Below, one piece after another: positions 17,858 to 24,018 of a stretch of DNA of 33,589 bases; positions within the stretch are counted from its first letter, which is position 1; the number at the start of each line of letters is the position of its first letter. Origin of the DNA: Pseudomonadales bacterium (GTDB lineage Bacteria > Pseudomonadota > Gammaproteobacteria > Pseudomonadales > Pseudohongiellaceae); assembly GCA_022827425.1 (NCBI GenBank), contig JAJDSZ010000116.1:1-33589 (forward strand), written 5' to 3'. Made by a program: the position numbers and the translations under genes. The notes beneath the pieces are model-generated. The model had not been told where the DNA came from. It saw nothing but the letters and a program-made list of their open reading frames with translations, and did no database searches.

Positions 17858-18439
17858 GTGCTGACCCTGCAACGCATCACTTCCGAATATGTGGCCACCG
17901 AGGACCGCTTCCGCCTGAGCGGAACCACCAACCAGGGCGGCGCGGTCCGCTATTGGGTTACCCAGCGGCTGCTGCTGCGCCTGCTCAATTTCCTGCTGGA
18001 CTGGCTGGCAACCCATAGGGAAGAACTCGAAAGGCAGGCCGCCAAGGAGATGCTGGGGCCCATGGTGACTCGCCCCACACCGGCCCAGGCGCCGTCCCAA
18101 GCCCAGGGCGCCGGGTATAATCCAGGCGTCGCGGCAGGGGAAGCTTTGGGCGAAAGCGGTTCCGAGTCCGGACAGCCGGAGGGCGGCGAGCGGTCCACGG
18201 ACACTGAGTTGCTGTTCGAAGCCGACATCCGTATCGCCGCCACCCGCATCACCCTGGTCTTCAAGCCGCGCAACAGCGAACACGCCCAGCTTTCACTGCA
18301 ACTCGACGAAGCCTGGCAATGGGTTGCGATTCTTCACACCTTGTGGAAGCGGGCCGAATGGAATCTGGCGGTGTGGCCGGACTGGATCGAACAGGTCAAG
18401 GCCCCGCACCCGGAAAAAGCCTGGGGCTCGCTACACTGA
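17858..18439 (+). CDS. Uncharacterised protein downstream of T1SS operon
   Basis: A 193-residue protein I do not recognise. The GTG at 17858 is the first plausible start, 27 bp after the tolC-like stop and in the same reading frame as it. The N-terminal part has a long amphipathic helix pair (VTQRLLLRLLNFLLDWLATHREEL). A Pro/Gln/Gly/Ser-rich linker follows at about residues 72-112. A C-terminal domain begins with LLFEADIRIAATRITLVF and contains aromatic residues (WQWVAILHTLWKRAEWNL). No signal peptide or membrane helix is clear, so it is probably cytosolic. Position suggests a role with the secretion system, such as substrate handling, but that is only inference. It is convergent with the PIG-L gene. 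Confidence 0.65.
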   Translation: MLTLQRITSEYVATEDRFRLSGTTNQGGAVRYWVTQRLLLRLLNFLLDWLATHREELERQAAKEMLGPMVTRPTPAQAPSQAQGAGYNPGVAAGEALGESGSESGQPEGGERSTDTELLFEADIRIAATRITLVFKPRNSEHAQLSLQLDEAWQWVAILHTLWKRAEWNLAVWPDWIEQVKAPHPEKAWGSLH

Positions 18440-18457
18440 AGTCCAAGCCTTTCTCCG

Positions 18458-19204
18458 TCATTCAGCGGCAGAATCGAAATAGCCGTCCATAATCCGCCGC
18501 AGCACTTCGGAAAGCGGCAGGCGCAACTCCTCCTCGCTGTAGCGGTACAGACCTTCGACGTAAATCACATCCCCAGGCAGCGAAAAAGAGCGGCTGCGGT
18601 TCAGCGAAGCAACATAATCCGGATAGCTGTTCTGGCTGTTCTGGCTGATGTAAACCGCCATCGCCTCGCGCTTGCGTTCCATCCGGGCAGTGATATCGAT
18701 CAGCAGGTTGACGGGGTTGAGCGCGGTGATCTCGTAGGAAATCGCCGCCGGGATTGCCCCCCCGGCCCCCAATGATTGCAGGGCGGACCAGGCCAGCATG
18801 CCGGTGGCGCGATGGTCCGGGTGGACTTCCAGCGGGCCGGGGAAAAACACCGCGGCAGGCTGCGACTCTCGAATCGCCGCCGCAAACCGCGTCCGGCGCT
18901 CCCCATCGACCCGCAGGCCCCGGTCCGGCTCGCTCCAGAAATGCAGCCCATCCAGGCCCAGCAGTTCACCCGCCCGCTTCACCTCCTCCCGGCGACGCAT
19001 AACGAGGCCTTCCGCATCCCCGCCCAAAGCGCCGTCGGTAACGACGATCACATGGGTCTCGATCCCCTCATCGGCAGCCTTGAGCAGGCAACCTCCAAGT
19101 CCGAAAGTCTCGTCATCCCCATGCGGCGCAAACACCAGCCAGGGCCCCGCCGGCAAAGGCGAAGTCGCATAGGGAATCAGCTTGTGCTCAGGGCAGGGCA
19201 GCAT
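18458..19204 (-). CDS. PIG-L/LmbE family deacetylase
   Basis: A 248-residue zinc-dependent N-deacetylase-type protein of the PIG-L/LmbE superfamily. The zinc-binding motif PHGDDE is at residues 27-32, and the second motif HPDHRAT is near residue 128. The fold start (WLVFAPHGDDETFGLGG) and the loop VVTDGALGG are typical. Family members remove acetyl groups from N-acetylglucosamine-containing lipids or small glycosides; the substrate here is unknown. It points toward the secretion operon but is on the opposite strand, with an 18-bp convergent gap. It may act in surface-glycan synthesis, but nothing in the neighbourhood shows this. Confidence 0.88.
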   Translation of the reverse strand: MLPCPEHKLIPYATSPLPAGPWLVFAPHGDDETFGLGGCLLKAADEGIETHVIVVTDGALGGDAEGLVMRRREEVKRAGELLGLDGLHFWSEPDRGLRVDGERRTRFAAAIRESQPAAVFFPGPLEVHPDHRATGMLAWSALQSLGAGGAIPAAISYEITALNPVNLLIDITARMERKREAMAVYISQNSQNSYPDYVASLNRSRSFSLPGDVIYVEGLYRYSEEELRLPLSEVLRRIMDGYFDSAAE

Positions 19205-19310
19205 CGATTACAAGGAGCCGGAGCAGTTCCAGCCAGGATGGTAGCAGTTTAACCGGCAGTTTGAGCGTTTGCGCCGCCCCGCGGCGCGATGACCGTATTC
19301 CAGTACCGTC

Positions 19311-19850
19311 AAGCGTGAAACGAAGCCATTGACCTTGCAAGACGAATTGCGGGACAGTTTCCGCTCGAACCGGCAGATGCTGTTCGTTTCCGGGCCGCGG
19401 CAGGTGGGCAAGACCACCCTGGCGCGGCAACTGGCCGAGGATTTCCGTGGCGGAAGCAATTCGACCAGGCGCACCGCGAGGCGATCCTGGCCGGGCCCGA
19501 CCGGGTCGCCGCGCTGACCGGGCTGCAACGCCTGCGGGAAGAAAAACCGCTCTGCGCCTTCGACGAACTGCACAAGTACCGGCATTGGCGGGACTTCCTC
19601 AAGGGCTTGTTCGATTCCTGGGAAAACCGCGCCCATGTGCTGGTGATCGGCAGCGCGCGGCTCGACGTTTTCAAGCGCGCCGGCGACAGCCTCATGGGCC
19701 GCTATTTCCCCTATACCCTGCATCCGCTTTCGGTCGCCGAGGTCGTGCGGCCGGAGCGCGGCGATTCACTGGCGCGCCCGCCGCGGCGAATGGACGAAGA
19801 GGCGTGGCGATCGTTTTGGCGCTTCGTACGAAGACGCGGATTGCTTCACC
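19311..19850 (+). pseudogene. AAA ATPase (DUF4143-type) remnant
   Basis: The N-terminal part reads LQDELRDSFRSNRQM and then the Walker A SGPRQVGKTTLARQ, typical of the large family of ATPases with a C-terminal DUF4143 domain. At about 19450 the frame is lost. In another frame the protein continues with REAILAGPD, PLCAFDELHKYRHWRDFLKG (a Walker B-like aspartate-glutamate), HVLVIGSARLDVF and YTLHPLSVAEV. After about 19830 similarity ends and the rest of the gene, including the DUF4143 domain, is missing. The only start near the beginning is TTG at 19329. This is therefore a frameshifted and 3'-truncated gene. It lies at the left edge of the prophage debris. Confidence 0.75.
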
Positions 19851-19982
19851 CACCGCGGCCCGATAATCGTTCCCGCCGTAACCTTCCTGTCGCAACTGGC
19901 GTAACCGGCGCCTTCCCGTTTGTTTTTGTATCCACATCGGATACACTGGGCGGCGAGGTTGCAGCGGATTCTCCAGAGAACC

Positions 19983-20171
19983 ATGAAAGTCGAAACCGAG
20001 ATCAAGAAATGGGGAAACAGTCTGGCATTGCGCGTGACGGGCGTGATGGCGGAGATGCCGGGATTCAAGGAGGGCGCCAGGGTGGTGGTTGACGTGAGTA
20101 CGGACGGCTTCATGGTGAAGCCTGTCGCGAACGCCGGCAAAAAGATCGAGCTACCGTACAGCGAACGGTAA
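19983..20171 (+). pseudogene. MazE/AbrB-type antitoxin, truncated by in-frame stop
   Basis: The 62-residue reading frame begins MKVETEIKKWGNSLALRVT, the classical SpoVT/AbrB DNA-binding fold of MazE-like antitoxins. It ends at TAA (20169-20171). Directly after the stop, in the same frame, the sequence continues LLEDLTPAKAHAEALATP (to about 20225), which is the usual toxin-binding tail of this family. A single sense-to-stop change has thus probably separated the DNA-binding part from the tail. No MazF/PemK-like toxin follows, because the sequence switches to a phage tape-measure gene on the other strand. The DNA-binding part alone could still be made and repress a promoter. Confidence 0.8.
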
Positions 20172-20224
20172 TTGCTGGAAGATCTCACCCCCGCGAAGGC
20201 GCATGCGGAAGCGCTGGCGACGCC

Positions 20225-20323
20225 GACGGCTTCCAGGTCTTTGGTCGCGATCTTGAGTTCGCCGCTGAGCTTGCTTCCGCCCTCCAGTTTCAGGCGGATG
20301 CCGAGATTGACGTTACGGACCAT
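20225..20323 (-). pseudogene. Tape-measure protein 5' fragment
   Basis: From the ATG at 20323 (preceded by a G-rich GAGGGG stretch) the frame reads MVRNVNLGIRLKLEGG, then SKLSGELKIATKDLEAVG. This is the typical start of tape-measure proteins of lambda-like and Mu-like siphophages. After about 33 codons it runs into the antitoxin tail coded on the other strand, so the remaining, normally very long, gene is deleted. Its position right after the tail-chaperone/DUF1799 pair is the expected one, which supports the call. The join at about 20225 is a deletion or rearrangement endpoint. Confidence 0.65.
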
Positions 20324-20362
20324 TGTTGCCCCCCCCTCTTCGAAAAGTGTCACCATGGGCGA

Positions 20363-20563
20363 ATGAAAAGGGCGCGACGAGAAGAGTGGATTGCCTGTCT
20401 GGCGGCGCTGCCGTTCGTCGCCTGGATGGTTTGGGGGCTGAGTTCCGACCCGATGGAGTCGGCGGCGCTGGTCGCCCTGGGGGGCATTCTCGTCTTGGCT
20501 GCGACCGTCTGGGTTTTCGGCGCGATCCGATTTCTGGCGGCTCTCATTCTGCGCGTCCTCTGA
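20363..20563 (+). CDS. Small two-helix membrane protein (hypothetical)
   Basis: A 66-residue frame with a basic N-terminus (MKRARREEW) and two hydrophobic helices, about residues 10-26 and 34-63. It lies in the 250-bp space between the tape-measure start and the DUF1799 frame, on the opposite strand to both. Hydrophobic pattern and positive-inside charge look real, but there is no strong ribosome binding site and the leftward strand could simply be non-coding here. A holin-like or superinfection-exclusion role is possible but not shown. Confidence 0.45.
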   Translation: MKRARREEWIACLAALPFVAWMVWGLSSDPMESAALVALGGILVLAATVWVFGAIRFLAALILRVL

Positions 20564-20575
20564 CGACCGCCGGCC

Positions 20576-20895
20576 TCAGCGCCGGGCCGCCTCCTCCAGC
20601 ACCGCCGCCTCGGCGATCCGCAGCTTGTCGAAATTTTTCCGCCACCCGACTCGCGCTCCCTTCGCCGCCGCGCGGCACCCCGCGTAATCCAGCCCGACGA
20701 TATGGCCCGACGGCCCGCGGCGCCATTGGGACTGCGACGCCAGCAGCAGCCGCACCGCGTCCCAGTTTTCCGGAATCACCGGATAAGGGCCGCCCGAATG
20801 CTCGTCCGCGTCCGGCGGCGAGATCCCGAAGGCCGCGGCGTCTTCGGCCGCGGACCCTCGCCCGGCGATCAGTAGCCGGGCAGCCCCCTGAAGTT
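20576..20895 (-). CDS. DUF1799-type tail chaperone extension (frameshift product)
   Basis: The frame carries VYPENW-like PVIPENWDAVRLLLASQSQW, then GLDYAGCRAAAKGAR and LRIAEAAVLEEA, matching DUF1799 proteins found just before tape-measure genes in Mu-like and lambda-like phages. It has no usable start codon of its own. It is reached from the upstream chaperone by a -1 shift on the heptamer A-AAA-AAC, giving VKKLQGAARLLIAG at the join. The fused product from 21207 would be 210 residues. Such G/G-T pairs help load the tape-measure protein during tail assembly. The feature start on this strand is taken at the slip site. Confidence 0.8.
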
Positions 20896-20899
20896 TTTT
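20860..20899 (-). promoter_or_regulatory. Programmed -1 frameshift signal (slippery heptamer plus stem-loop)
   Basis: The heptamer A-AAA-AAC occupies 20899 to 20893 read on the minus strand, in phase with chaperone codons 103-105 (GTA AAA AAC). Eleven bases further on, GCCCGGC (20881-20875) and GCCGGGC (20866-20860) form a perfect 7-bp stem with an 8-base loop that contains the zero-frame TGA. Heptamer, phase, downstream stem and a shifted frame that encodes the expected DUF1799 partner together make a strong case. Confidence 0.85.
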
Positions 20900-21207
20900 A
20901 CCGGCGCGAAGCGATCCTGGTATCCCCGGATCACGCCGAGCGTGAAATAGGGCAGTTCCGTGGCCGCGGCGACGTTCTCGGCGTCGCAGGGCAGCGGCTC
21001 GCCGGCGGCGTCGCACACGTGCTCCCATCCGCCGATGAGCTCGACCAGCAGGGCGGCGTCGCCCTCCCGCGCGAGCTCGGCGAATCGCCTCGCCGGCAGG
21101 ATCCGGAAATGCACCGTGATCTCGCGCTCCTCCGACCCCTCGCCCACCGGCGCCTCGATGACGCATCGCGTCGGAAATGTCTCGCCTTCGCGCGGCAACC
21201 TGAACAT
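20869..21207 (-). CDS. Phage tail assembly chaperone
   Basis: A 112-residue protein starting MFRLPREGETFPTRCVIE with a strong GGAGGGG ribosome binding site three bases before the ATG. The middle HFRILPARRFAELAREGD followed by LLVELIGGWEHVCD is typical of siphophage tail assembly chaperones (the lambda gpG equivalent). It follows the tail tube gene by 16 bp and precedes DUF1799 and the tape measure, the conserved order. It ends at TGA 10 codons after the K-N of the slippery site; ribosomes that slip make the longer fusion product instead. Confidence 0.85.
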   Translation of the reverse strand: MFRLPREGETFPTRCVIEAPVGEGSEEREITVHFRILPARRFAELAREGDAALLVELIGGWEHVCDAAGEPLPCDAENVAAATELPYFTLGVIRGYQDRFAPVKNFRGLPGY

Positions 21208-21223
21208 CGTCCCCTCCTACATC

Positions 21224-22159
21224 CTACAAGCTCGTGATCTTGAATTCGTCGTTGCCGGCCGTGCCGCTCGGCAACGGCTGGTAGTTCATGTGGACGGTCC
21301 AGACCCCCTCGCTCTCGCCGTGGGTCGGGGAGTTCAGCACGACCTTGGGCATGTCGATCTGGACTTTTTCGCCGCCGGTCTTGCCGTGCACGATCTGCAG
21401 CGCGTCCGTGTCTCCGTCCCGCGCCTTCTTCACCAGGTTGCCGCCGCTGATGGCGGGGGCGAGCACGGTGGCCTGACCGCTAGGCTGCCGATCGAGAATG
21501 AGCACCTCCGGGTCGCCGGCCAGAGGCTCGCGATACCCCACCTCGTTGCCCTGGTCCAGGGACAGGGCGGACAGCGCCAGACCGGTCTCACCGGCAAAAG
21601 AAAAGGTCGCCGTGTTGGCCTTGTTGACCACCAGCGGGTCCTTCCACGCGGCGTAGTTCGGCGCGACCGCCGCGGGCTCGGCCGGGTCGGCGTAGAAGCC
21701 GGTAAAGGTGAACTGCAGGGTCGGCACCCCGCCCGCGGCTAGGTTCAGCGAAAACGTGCCGCGGCAGCCCGCCAGCGTCTGCCGGACCCCGGCGATGCCG
21801 ACCGCGACCGTCGCCGTCTTTTCGCCGGTGCTGACCGGCGTGTACGCCACGCTCGCGCCGGCCGACGTCGTCTCGGCCATCCCGCAGGCCTGCAGCAGCT
21901 TGCCCCAGGGCGGGGCGGTGCCGGCGGTGCCGGATCCGGCCAGCTCGACCGTCAGCTGGACCGTCGCGTGGGCGCGGGCGGGCAACTGCTGGTGGCTCCC
22001 GAAAAACGGCCGCACCGCTTCCCTGGTCACCGCGTCCGCGACGAGCGGCGTCAGCGACACATCGGAGCACAGGATCGCGGCGGCGGCCACCAGAGCCTCC
22101 GCGGTTCCCGCCGTGCCCTCGATCTTGGCCAGCGCGAGCCGGTTACGATATCTCTTCAT
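21224..22159 (-). CDS. Phage major tail tube protein
   Basis: A 311-residue structural protein. The N-terminus KRYRNRLALAKIEGTAGTAEAL, the central ACGMAET, and the C-terminal QIVHGKTGGEKVQIDMPKV-type segment resemble tail tube proteins of B3/JBD30-like transposable siphophages. The composition (small residues, strands, few charges) fits a tail tube. Its ATG overlaps the TAA region of the 54-residue gene upstream, and the tail chaperone follows after 16 bp. The frame is intact over its full length. It indicates a long non-contractile tail. Confidence 0.8.
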   Translation of the reverse strand: MKRYRNRLALAKIEGTAGTAEALVAAAAILCSDVSLTPLVADAVTREAVRPFFGSHQQLPARAHATVQLTVELAGSGTAGTAPPWGKLLQACGMAETTSAGASVAYTPVSTGEKTATVAVGIAGVRQTLAGCRGTFSLNLAAGGVPTLQFTFTGFYADPAEPAAVAPNYAAWKDPLVVNKANTATFSFAGETGLALSALSLDQGNEVGYREPLAGDPEVLILDRQPSGQATVLAPAISGGNLVKKARDGDTDALQIVHGKTGGEKVQIDMPKVVLNSPTHGESEGVWTVHMNYQPLPSGTAGNDEFKITSL

Positions 22160-22307
22160 TTTCGCCTCCCTCTTCGCCTTCCGCCGGCGTCAGCGCGCCG
22201 GTCTCCGGATCCCGCAGGAATGAGCCGCCGCGCGTCGGCCAGGGCAGGTCGTCCTGGGCCGGCGGCTCCGGCGGTTCGGTCGTCTCGTCGATTTTGCGTT
22301 TAGCCAT
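22143..22307 (-). CDS. Small phage protein between head-tail gene and tail tube
   Basis: A 54-residue protein, MAKRKIDETTEPPEPP at the start and RDPETGALTPAEGEEGG towards the end. The ATG at 22307 has a good ribosome binding site (GAGGAGG) about nine bases upstream and overlaps the stop of the preceding gene by eight bases. Its own TAA overlaps the tail tube ATG region by 17 bases. Small proteins with a GGSxxRDPxTGxL pattern at this position are common in siphophage genomes, though their function is not established. It is acidic at the C-terminus and has no membrane segment. Confidence 0.8.
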   Translation of the reverse strand: MAKRKIDETTEPPEPPAQDDLPWPTRGGSFLRDPETGALTPAEGEEGGENEEIS

Positions 22308-22767
22308 TGGTGGCCTCCTCGTATCGCGTGACCTCGGACCACTCGTTGCGCTCCCAGGTGCTCTCGCTCTGATATGCCGGCGACGCGGCGAAATGTTGCG
22401 TGAGCGTGATCTTCCAGACCGCTTTGGCGGCGGTTGGGCCGGGGCTGGCCGTCGACCAGTCGCCGCCCGGGTAGTCCCAGTCGCCGTAACACGGCCTCCC
22501 CGGCGCGGGCGGGGCCGGCTTGTTCTTCGAGCGGGCGTAGTAATCGCGCTGGCGGGCGCTGGACTCCGGGGGGCCGCCGTCGACGCGAACCTCGACCTCG
22601 TATTCGTCCTGCCACCAGAGGGTGGTCTCCCGCATGCTCAGCAGTCGGCCGGAGAGCAGGGCGTCGCCCGTCACGTCGTGGTCGTCCGGCGCGGCGCGCT
22701 CGGCGAGGTCGTCGCGGGATACGCGGTCGAAAAGATCGCCGTGGCCCGCGTAGGAGGGGAAGGGCAC
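22300..22767 (-). CDS. Putative head-tail connector or minor structural protein
   Basis: A 155-residue frame between capsid and tail genes. The first codon is GTG at 22767, with no clear ribosome binding site; an internal ATG at 22635 (MRETTLWWQDEYEVEV) is an alternative. The C-terminal half (VWKITLTQHFAASPAYQSES) looks folded, and the middle has a proline-rich stretch. I do not recognise the family; position suggests head-tail joining. The capsid frame runs into this one with a +1 offset near 22765, so it may have lost its true 5' end or may be fused to the capsid by an indel. Confidence 0.6.
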   Translation of the reverse strand: MPFPSYAGHGDLFDRVSRDDLAERAAPDDHDVTGDALLSGRLLSMRETTLWWQDEYEVEVRVDGGPPESSARQRDYYARSKNKPAPPAPGRPCYGDWDYPGGDWSTASPGPTAAKAVWKITLTQHFAASPAYQSESTWERNEWSEVTRYEEATNG

Positions 22768-23731
22768 GGGCCTTGCCCGCGATCACCTGCTTCTCCTCGG
22801 ACACGGCCGGGAAGACCTGGCTGCGGCGCGCATCGAGCGCGAAAGCCGGCTCGACGCGCGGGTAGCCCTCGAGCGTGTAGCAATAGCCGAAGCTCGGCAT
22901 GGGCATCGCCGGGGAGCCGAGCTCGGTGAACGCCAGCACCGCGTTGTTGCCCCACGCTTCGACGAAGGCGCCGGCGGCGCCGTAGCCGGCCTCGCCGACG
23001 ACGAAATGCTCCACGTCGAAGTACTCCGCGAGCTCCTCCTTCGTGACCGGGCTCGCCTGGCGCGCCCGCGCCGTGTGCTTCAGACGCTCGATGACGTCCG
23101 GGTTGTTGCGCAGCGCGCGGTACACCTTGCCGCCCACGACCATGGTGTTGGGGATCCGCAGCGTGGCGTCCTTGATTTTCTGCTTCGCGTCCTCCACCGC
23201 CTTCGCCGGCTTGGAAGACCCATGGCTCCATTGATCGTTGCCGCTCAGCGCCGCGGTGTGGGCGCCGCTGTAGTTCGCGGCGGCGGTGGCCAGGTCCGCC
23301 GCCTGGATTTCCAGCTGCAGCTCGACCACCTCGCGAGCCATGCGCACGCCGGCCGACGCCATGTCGATCTGCGCGGCCGTCATCGCCTCCTCCTGGAGCT
23401 CCCTCGGCATCAGGACGCCGAGCGCGCGCTGGTCGAGAGCGTACGCCTCGCCCTCGTAGCCGAACTGCAGGAACTGCATCTCGGCGCCGTGGGCGCGAAC
23501 GAGGTCGCGTTTCTGCAGCGCCTCGGTCCCGAATTCGATGATCTTGCCGCCGCGCGCCCTCACCGGCACGGCCGGGAACAGATACTTGCGGACATGCATG
23601 GGGTTGCTGTACCCGCGCATGACGGCGGTCAGGATCGGGTTTTCGCCGGCGCGCGCGTCGGCGGTCGACATCGCGAAGTCGACGGCCTCGGACAGGTCGA
23701 TCACGCCTCGCGGCAAACTCTCGAATCTCAT
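22768..23731 (-). pseudogene. Phage major capsid protein, frame lost at the C-terminus
   Basis: From the ATG at 23731 (AAAGGT ribosome binding site nine bases upstream) about 321 residues read as a major head protein: LPRGVIDLSEAVDFAM, ANYSGAHTAAL, NTMVVGGKVYRALRNNP, and a late segment with AFALDARRSQVFPAVSEEKQVIAGKA. This pattern is that of B3/JBD30-like Mu relatives. After GKA (about 22765) the frame continues for 190 codons as arginine/proline-rich sequence with no stop until 22190, which overlaps three real genes and is clearly out of frame. The sensible continuation is in the +1 frame. Either an indel has fused capsid to the next gene or a few C-terminal codons and the stop have been deleted. 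Confidence 0.8.
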
Positions 23732-23755
23732 GGCTCGGTACCTTTGTTGTTCGGT

Positions 23756-24018
23756 CTAGTTGGGAATCAGCAAGACGGCGAGCGTCTTGTTGAGCGCGGC
23801 GCCGAAGGTCAGGTTTTCGGCCCGCATGATGCGGGCGACCTTCTGCTGGGCCTCGGCGTCGAGCGGCGCTTCGGCCAAGTTGACGGGCGGCTCGCCGCGG
23901 TCCGCGGCCGCGATCTCGCCGGTGATCGGCGACTTGTCGGCGCGGCTCTTGGCGCGCGCCGCGATGCTCTTCAGCACCGCCAGGGCGCCGGCCCTGGGCG
24001 ACAGTTTCGCGGCGACGA
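23756..24018 (-). pseudogene. C-terminal remnant of phage scaffold/protease protein
   Basis: The frame, open back to a stop at 24041, reads KLSPRAGALAVLKSIAARAKS, then APLDAEAQQKVARIMRAENLTFGAAL and ends in LLIPN. An Ala/Lys-rich C-terminus with a terminal MRAENLTFGxAL helix is what the scaffold part of Mu-like gpI protease genes looks like. It directly precedes the capsid gene (24-bp gap), the expected place. The rest of the gene is gone: its 5' side meets the start of the oppositely oriented MuF gene at about 24018. Identification relies mostly on position. Confidence 0.5.

Noticed and set aside
22190..22767. Long Arg/Pro-rich C-terminal extension of the capsid frame
   Set aside because: Its composition is that of out-of-frame GC-rich DNA, and it overlaps three better-supported genes.
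23760..24017. The 86-codon open extension upstream of the MuF ATG
   Set aside because: It is the antisense of the scaffold remnant, and the MuF family N-terminus aligns at the ATG at 24018.
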